Shown: piece by piece, positions 5,302 to 9,962 of the stretch
Numbering within the stretch: position 1 is the first letter of the stretch
Layout: every line of letters starts with the position of its first letter
NCBI GenBank assembly: GCA_044349205.1
Contig: JBIKRJ010000081.1
Location: 1 to 9,962, forward strand
Reading direction: 5' to 3'
Origin: UBA9547 sp044349205
GTDB taxonomy: Bacteria > Bacteroidota > Bacteroidia > Cytophagales > UBA9547
Length of the DNA stretch: 9,962 nucleotides
Position numbers and translations under genes: made by a program
The notes under the pieces: generated by a model
Database searches by the model: none
The model's input: the letters and a program-made list of their open reading frames with translations, nothing else
What the model was told of the DNA's origin: nothing

Positions 5302-8300
5302 GTGAAATTAATTAAATACTTTTTCGGCGTTTTTCTTTGTGTCTCTTTAGTGCAGGCGCAAGTAAGTCCAGACATCAATTCAGGTAATCCCGCTTTTCCT
5401 TTTCCTCAGTTTCTTTCGTACGAGTACAGCGGTGGTCATAGGCTTGGCAACCTGGGCACGCAAAACTCACCTGGGGTTACCCATGCCGAGATGGAACAGC
5501 GCACCCGTGACGCATGGCAAATATTTTGCAACAGTTTCGTGTACACTGGCGATGTGTGGCAAGGCGTGAAGTACATAAAAGGAAACAATGGTTGTCCGTA
5601 CGATTGTGCTGAAGGTGATGGTTATGCCATGTTGGGGGCTGCTTATTTGGCCGATAAGACCACTTTCGACGGTCTTTGGTTTCGTACACACGACAAGCGC
5701 ATGGTGAAATACCCAAGATACAAAGACGGTGTTATTCCTAACCCTAACTACAAATACGGTGACAACACCCTAACGGACAATACTGATGCAGCCGCAGACG
5801 GCGATTTCGACATCGCATTGGCCTTGCTTATGGCTTGGAAGCAATGGGGCGACAATTCGGGTTACACGGCTTTCAATGGCAGTGTGATAAGCTACAAGGA
5901 TGAGGCTATTAGGGTCATATTGGGCTTGGTAGAAAAGAAAAACAGCGGTTTTGGCGATTGCCGCAGCGTAACGGGTCATGTGGGTTTGGACGGCTATATA
6001 AAAAGTGGGAATACCTTTGGCGAAACCACCAACTGGGCAAGCAATGCCACGCCCGATTGTCCCGAATTCAAAGGCCCCAATTCCACCTTTGCCGACTATA
6101 TGGCGCCTGGCTACTTCAGGGCTTTCCGTGAGTTTTTATTGGCAAAAGATCCAGATCCATGGGCTATAGAACAGTTTAAACGTGCCGAAGCTTCTTCCGA
6201 TTGGGTAATGTACCAAAGCATACAAGGTGGGGCTACTCGCATACCATTTGCCGGCAAAATGAATATTTCGGGCAGTACGGCCACTTTTGTGAATGTACTA
6301 AGCGCGGAAGATATGCGTATGCCCTGGCGTACAATATTAAATTATGTGTGGCATGGCAATGGCGACATTACTTGGAATCCACTTACTTACCAGTACTCTA
6401 CTACCCCTAACACATACGAAAGACAAGCTGGCTTGCGTATGGCCACTTTTTTGAAAAATCCCAATGCCGCTCCTTGGAACAATGCTTGTACTTCAGTAGG
6501 AGGTGGGCCTAGCCTTACCTACCAAGGCCCTTCTATGATCAGGGACAATTACACTTTCAATGGGGCACAAGCGGGCACATTTACCTTGAACTGGTTGCAG
6601 GGAACTGGTGCAGCATCGGCAGTAGCTGCCCAAGATTTTGATTTGATGGGTAAAATGTTTCGCCAGTGTGTGATAGAGTGGGATGGAACGACTGGTTATT
6701 TGACTTCGCAAGCTGTTTATTTTCACGGATGGTTTCGCACTTTGGGCATGCTTGTTTTAGCTGGAAATGCCCATTCGCCCACCAATATGGTGGCAAAGCC
6801 CAATTTGAAAGTCTACAACAAAGTGGACAAAACCTTTGCTTTTACAGGCGACCAATTAACCTATACTTTGACCTATCGAAACTACGGTTCGGTCGATGCT
6901 GCAAACACGGTATTAAAATTCGGTATTCCTGCTGGTTTTCAGTATATAAGCTCTACCAAAGGGTCTCTTGTAGGCGATTCGGTGGTTTGGAATGTGGGTA
7001 CAGCCAAAGGTTTCAAGACGGGAGCCCTCTCTGCTACGACCGATAGCATGAAAGTAATTCTTCGAATAGGGACAAATGCAACAGGTCAATATTGTGTGAA
7101 AGCCAGAATAGGATGCAGCAACGGTTTTGGCTCTTTTTCAAACGAATATCCGAACAATAAAACGGCTGTGATGGAGCGCAACTGTGTGGATGTGATTAAA
7201 CGTGCCTTGCGTATCAACAAAACAGCCGACAGGAAACAATATAACCCAGGACAGGACATCAGATACAAAGTGGTATTTGAAAATTCGAGTGATGCAGGAT
7301 GGTTGAATGGAGGAAGACCGGGCGTGAATGTTTCTTTTGCCCATGACGGAATTGCTTCCCCTTCTAGTGCAAACCAGTCTTGGATAAAAGTGCGCTTATT
7401 TCACGATGCCGATGAGGCTTATATAGATTATGGCAACTACCGAATTTCATATTTTGTAAACGATCCTGCTATCAACTGCTACACAGGTGCTACGGGTTGT
7501 ACAACAGGTTGGAGTTTGGCCAATACTATTTTGGAAGGTGGTGTAGTAAGCAATGTGAAAGTATCGCAAGAAAACCTTGTAGCGGGTTCGGATGCCAATG
7601 GCAAGTGGAACCAGCGTTTTGTGGTGCAATTTGCGCCCCAGTTGGCCACTACTACGCAGCATCTTTCCAGGTATTTCGGATTGAATAACCGTATTCACGA
7701 AGGCGGACTTCAGCCCATGAGAGGGGTATGGCGTTGGTTTACCAGTAATTATGCCAACATAGATTGGAGCGACGACTGGAGCTGGGATGCTAGTGTAAGT
7801 AATCCAGACGGAGGACTTTATTTTCCTGTAGGCGATGATTATACCGACATCAACAACCCGGGTACGCCCATTACTACCTGGCATAGAAGTGCTTGCGAGG
7901 TGGCACCCAAGATATTTAAAAAGGTTTTGGTAGAAGAATGGGACGGCTACACTTGGCGTCGTATTTTAGGCAATGGGCCTGCACCGGGAAGGGATGTGAA
8001 CAATGTGATAGTGCGCGACACCTTGCCACTTGGGGTTACTTTCAAAAGTTTTATTCGTCAAAATCCACAGGGCATCAATGCGACAACTTCGGTTTCGGGA
8101 GGGCGCACCATCATCACTTGGACAATTCCAAAGTTGCAAGTGAACGTAAAAGATTCCCTGCTTTTTATTGCAACAGTAAATGGCACTAACCCATGCAGCG
8201 ATCCAGATAAAAACATAGTAAATAGAGCTTGGATTGAAGGAGGAACAGAATCGGCCATTGCCGAGTCTGATACCATTACCGTTACATGTTCGCCTGTGGT

Positions 8301-9962
8301 CATTTGCCCAACTGCGGGTTCTTTGACAAAAAGTTCAGATAAGGCCAGTTATTCAGTGGGGCAAACGGTGAAATACAGTATGACCTTTACCCAAAATATT
8401 GGAAGCATTGCCAATCCAAGCTTGAGCGCCAATACCGATTGGACTACACAATCGGGAGGGGGCGCAGTTTTCGGTGGTTCTGGTTTGAGAAATACAGCTA
8501 ATCAAGACTTGGTTGTCACGCACGACTACGCTTACGGAACCAATACACTAGGAAATGGAATAGAAGGAACGTTGCAAATGACGCAATATGCCAAGTGTGC
8601 ATTGGTGGTGAGGCATTCTGGAGGGCCGATAGCCAATGGTGTTTATATTTCAATCAAGCGAGACAATGCCGATACTAAAATCGACATATTCAATGGCACC
8701 ACCAAGCTGAATACCGCTACATTTTCAGTGCCATTTCAAGCTGCCAATTACGATTTTCGAATTAAACTGAACGGAGCACAACTTGATTTTTGGTTGGTAG
8801 CTTCGGGCAATACCTTTGCGGCTTCACCAAATGTGAGCCAAACGGGTATTCCCATCCGAAATGGCTATGCTGGATTTGCGCATGGCAATCTTTTTGGCGA
8901 TGCCTATGCTACTCACACTTTGCAAAGTTGGAAATCACAGCTCGATGCTGCTTTTGATGTAGAAGTTACCGATGCTGTACCTACGGGGATTACGGGTGCC
9001 ACCAATATTTCGGCCTCAGGTGTTTTGACAAGTGGCACTATCAAATGGACATTGGCTTCTGGCAAAGCCAACCCTATGGTTTTTGGTACCACTCGAACTT
9101 TGACTTGGGACGGCACTTACAATGCTTGTCAAAAAATCACCAATGTGGCCTATGCCAATACGAGAGGAATTGCTGGAAATCAGTTCGGTGCTTGTTATGA
9201 CATCACTTGCGCTTCTACTACTACCTGTACTCCGCCATCTACGCCATTATTGTCTGGTGTTGTGTACTGTTTGAACGATGCCTTGGTGCCTGTTCCTGTA
9301 CCGAGTACCTCTGGCAACACCTATGTATGGTATGCTGCTTCCTTGGGAGGTAGTCCTGTCGTCCCTGACTATGGTAGCAGTTTGGTAGGTACCCGTACCT
9401 ATTATGTGGCCGAGCGTACACCGCTTAATGGCGGTTGCGAGAGTACCACGCGTGCTCTCGTCACTGTGGTGACCAAGGCATTGCCATCTCCCACCGTTCT
9501 TTCGCTCACGCAGCCAGTCTGTATTCCTGGAACCGGTACTATCACGGTAAGCTCGCCTACTGGTATTGGCTTTACCTACAGCCTCGACGCGACTAATTTT
9601 CAAGCTAGTACTGTTTTTGGGAACCTTTCTCCTAATACCTACACCGTGACATCTCGAAATGCTGACGGTTGTACCTCTAAAAGCACGGCTACTTTGAACC
9701 CAGCCAATCCTCCTACTGCCACGGTGGTACAGCCCACCTGCGCTACTGCCACGGGATCTGTCACGGTCACTTCACCCACGGGTACGGGATTGACATACAG
9801 CCTCGACGGAACGAATTTTCAAGCTAGCACGACTTTCAGCGGCTTGGTATCTAATACCTACACGGTGACGGTTCGTAACGCTTCTGGCTGCACGTCCACG
9901 GGCACGGCCACGGTGGCTGCGGCCCCCACCAAGCCGTCAGTTCCTGCCACTACGGTCACGCA
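5302..9962 (+). CDS. Secreted multidomain glycoside hydrolase family 8 protein with DUF11-like, concanavalin-like, Ig-like and SprB-like modules (3' end outside window)
   Basis: The frame has no stop from GTG at 5302 to the window end (1553 codons and still open). GTG is chosen because an in-frame TAG lies at 5293-5295 and the next residues form a signal peptide, KLIKYFFGVFLCVSLVQAQ; no lipobox is present. Residues ~30-490 are a GH8 (α/α)6 domain: CAEGDGYAMLG has the likely acid E104, ADGDFDIALALLMAWKQW (165-182) matches the GH8 signature with D166, and RMPWR (339-343) closes the site. GH8 enzymes invert β-1,4 bonds in cellulose, xylan, lichenan or chitosan; the substrate here cannot be told. 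DUF11-like β-modules occur at ~500-620, at ~637 onward and ending ~990, and at ~1008-1260. The last of these is interrupted at ~1045-1215 by a concanavalin/LamG-like region. Residues ~1310-1400 are Ig-like (NTYVWYAASLGGSP, TRTYYVAERT), followed by SprB-like repeats. The layout fits a large surface or secreted enzyme exported by the type IX system, but the C-terminal sorting domain is not in view. It has its own promoter box. Confidence 0.9.
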   Translation, partial: MKLIKYFFGVFLCVSLVQAQVSPDINSGNPAFPFPQFLSYEYSGGHRLGNLGTQNSPGVTHAEMEQRTRDAWQIFCNSFVYTGDVWQGVKYIKGNNGCPYDCAEGDGYAMLGAAYLADKTTFDGLWFRTHDKRMVKYPRYKDGVIPNPNYKYGDNTLTDNTDAAADGDFDIALALLMAWKQWGDNSGYTAFNGSVISYKDEAIRVILGLVEKKNSGFGDCRSVTGHVGLDGYIKSGNTFGETTNWASNATPDCPEFKGPNSTFADYMAPGYFRAFREFLLAKDPDPWAIEQFKRAEASSDWVMYQSIQGGATRIPFAGKMNISGSTATFVNVLSAEDMRMPWRTILNYVWHGNGDITWNPLTYQYSTTPNTYERQAGLRMATFLKNPNAAPWNNACTSVGGGPSLTYQGPSMIRDNYTFNGAQAGTFTLNWLQGTGAASAVAAQDFDLMGKMFRQCVIEWDGTTGYLTSQAVYFHGWFRTLGMLVLAGNAHSPTNMVAKPNLKVYNKVDKTFAFTGDQLTYTLTYRNYGSVDAANTVLKFGIPAGFQYISSTKGSLVGDSVVWNVGTAKGFKTGALSATTDSMKVILRIGTNATGQYCVKARIGCSNGFGSFSNEYPNNKTAVMERNCVDVIKRALRINKTADRKQYNPGQDIRYKVVFENSSDAGWLNGGRPGVNVSFAHDGIASPSSANQSWIKVRLFHDADEAYIDYGNYRISYFVNDPAINCYTGATGCTTGWSLANTILEGGVVSNVKVSQENLVAGSDANGKWNQRFVVQFAPQLATTTQHLSRYFGLNNRIHEGGLQPMRGVWRWFTSNYANIDWSDDWSWDASVSNPDGGLYFPVGDDYTDINNPGTPITTWHRSACEVAPKIFKKVLVEEWDGYTWRRILGNGPAPGRDVNNVIVRDTLPLGVTFKSFIRQNPQGINATTSVSGGRTIITWTIPKLQVNVKDSLLFIATVNGTNPCSDPDKNIVNRAWIEGGTESAIAESDTITVTCSPVVICPTAGSLTKSSDKASYSVGQTVKYSMTFTQNIGSIANPSLSANTDWTTQSGGGAVFGGSGLRNTANQDLVVTHDYAYGTNTLGNGIEGTLQMTQYAKCALVVRHSGGPIANGVYISIKRDNADTKIDIFNGTTKLNTATFSVPFQAANYDFRIKLNGAQLDFWLVASGNTFAASPNVSQTGIPIRNGYAGFAHGNLFGDAYATHTLQSWKSQLDAAFDVEVTDAVPTGITGATNISASGVLTSGTIKWTLASGKANPMVFGTTRTLTWDGTYNACQKITNVAYANTRGIAGNQFGACYDITCASTTTCTPPSTPLLSGVVYCLNDALVPVPVPSTSGNTYVWYAASLGGSPVVPDYGSSLVGTRTYYVAERTPLNGGCESTTRALVTVVTKALPSPTVLSLTQPVCIPGTGTITVSSPTGIGFTYSLDATNFQASTVFGNLSPNTYTVTSRNADGCTSKSTATLNPANPPTATVVQPTCATATGSVTVTSPTGTGLTYSLDGTNFQASTTFSGLVSNTYTVTVRNASGCTSTGTATVAAAPTKPSVPATTVT
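9511..9960 (+). repeat. Tandem ~73-77-residue SprB-like repeats in the GH8 protein
   Basis: Unit 1 starts at 9511 and unit 2 at 9730 (219 bp apart, 73 codons); unit 2 runs 77 codons, and its end (GTCACG, then CA at the last two bases) repeats the TCACGCAG junction before unit 1, so a third unit probably starts at 9961. Each unit reads QP-C...GS/TITV-SPTG-G-TYSLD-TNFQAS-F--L--NTYTV--RNA-GCTS---AT. The 14-base word AATTTTCAAGCTAG is identical in both units at 9595-9608 and 9814-9827. Such repeats are typical of stalk-forming regions of Bacteroidota adhesins and large type IX cargo. Confidence 0.85.

Noticed and set aside
6666..7046. Plus-strand 126-residue open frame inside the GH8 gene
   Set aside because: Wrong frame relative to the continuous GH8 reading frame, which has clear domain content through this stretch.
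9247..9603. Minus-strand 118-residue open frame near the right edge
   Set aside because: Antisense of Ig-like and SprB-like modules; the GC-rich repeats simply lack stops on the other strand.

Overview
The window reads as a chromosomal segment of a Bacteroidota bacterium, plausibly Cytophagales-like (the order is a guess). The evidence is: promoter -7 boxes of the TAnnTTTG type, start codons without clear Shine-Dalgarno sequences, a metal permease fused to a DtxR-type regulator, a DeaD helicase with an RG/RD-rich tail, and a giant secreted protein built from a glycoside hydrolase, DUF11-like modules, an Ig-like module and SprB-like repeats. Most of the sequence has moderate GC, but the last ~700 bases are clearly more GC-rich.

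Left edge (1-925). The C-terminal part of a small GIY-YIG nuclease gene ends directly against a 112-bp cluster of ~23-bp repeats (three direct copies, one truncated copy and one inverted copy). On the other side of the cluster, on the minus strand, is a four-helix membrane protein gene. It appears frameshifted at an A-run: its natural coiled-coil tail lies in the next frame and would end 5 bp from the repeats.

Metal and tRNA block (926-2908, minus strand). trmB (tRNA m7G46 methyltransferase) is followed after 45 bp by a TroC/ZnuB-type metal ABC permease carrying a complete DtxR/MntR-like regulator domain at its C terminus, an architecture resembling chlamydial YtgCR. The 45-bp gap holds two perfect-arm palindromes that could be an operator. 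No partner ATPase or binding protein is present here.

RNA helicase (3144-4928, plus strand). This is a DEAD-box helicase with a DbpA-type RNA-binding domain and an inserted disordered RG/RD tract, preceded by a -7 box and followed by a strong intrinsic terminator.

Right half (5302 to beyond 9962, plus strand). One open frame with a GTG start and a signal peptide runs off the window. It encodes a secreted GH8 glycoside hydrolase followed by DUF11-like domains (one apparently interrupted by a concanavalin-like domain), an Ig-like domain and the first two of a series of ~73-77-residue repeats. It is most likely a surface or secreted polysaccharide-degrading enzyme, probably exported by the type IX system, although its C terminus is not visible. 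No tRNA, rRNA, CRISPR array or transposase was seen. The most unusual items are the permease-repressor fusion with its candidate operator, the nuclease/repeat junction, and the nested-domain GH8 protein.
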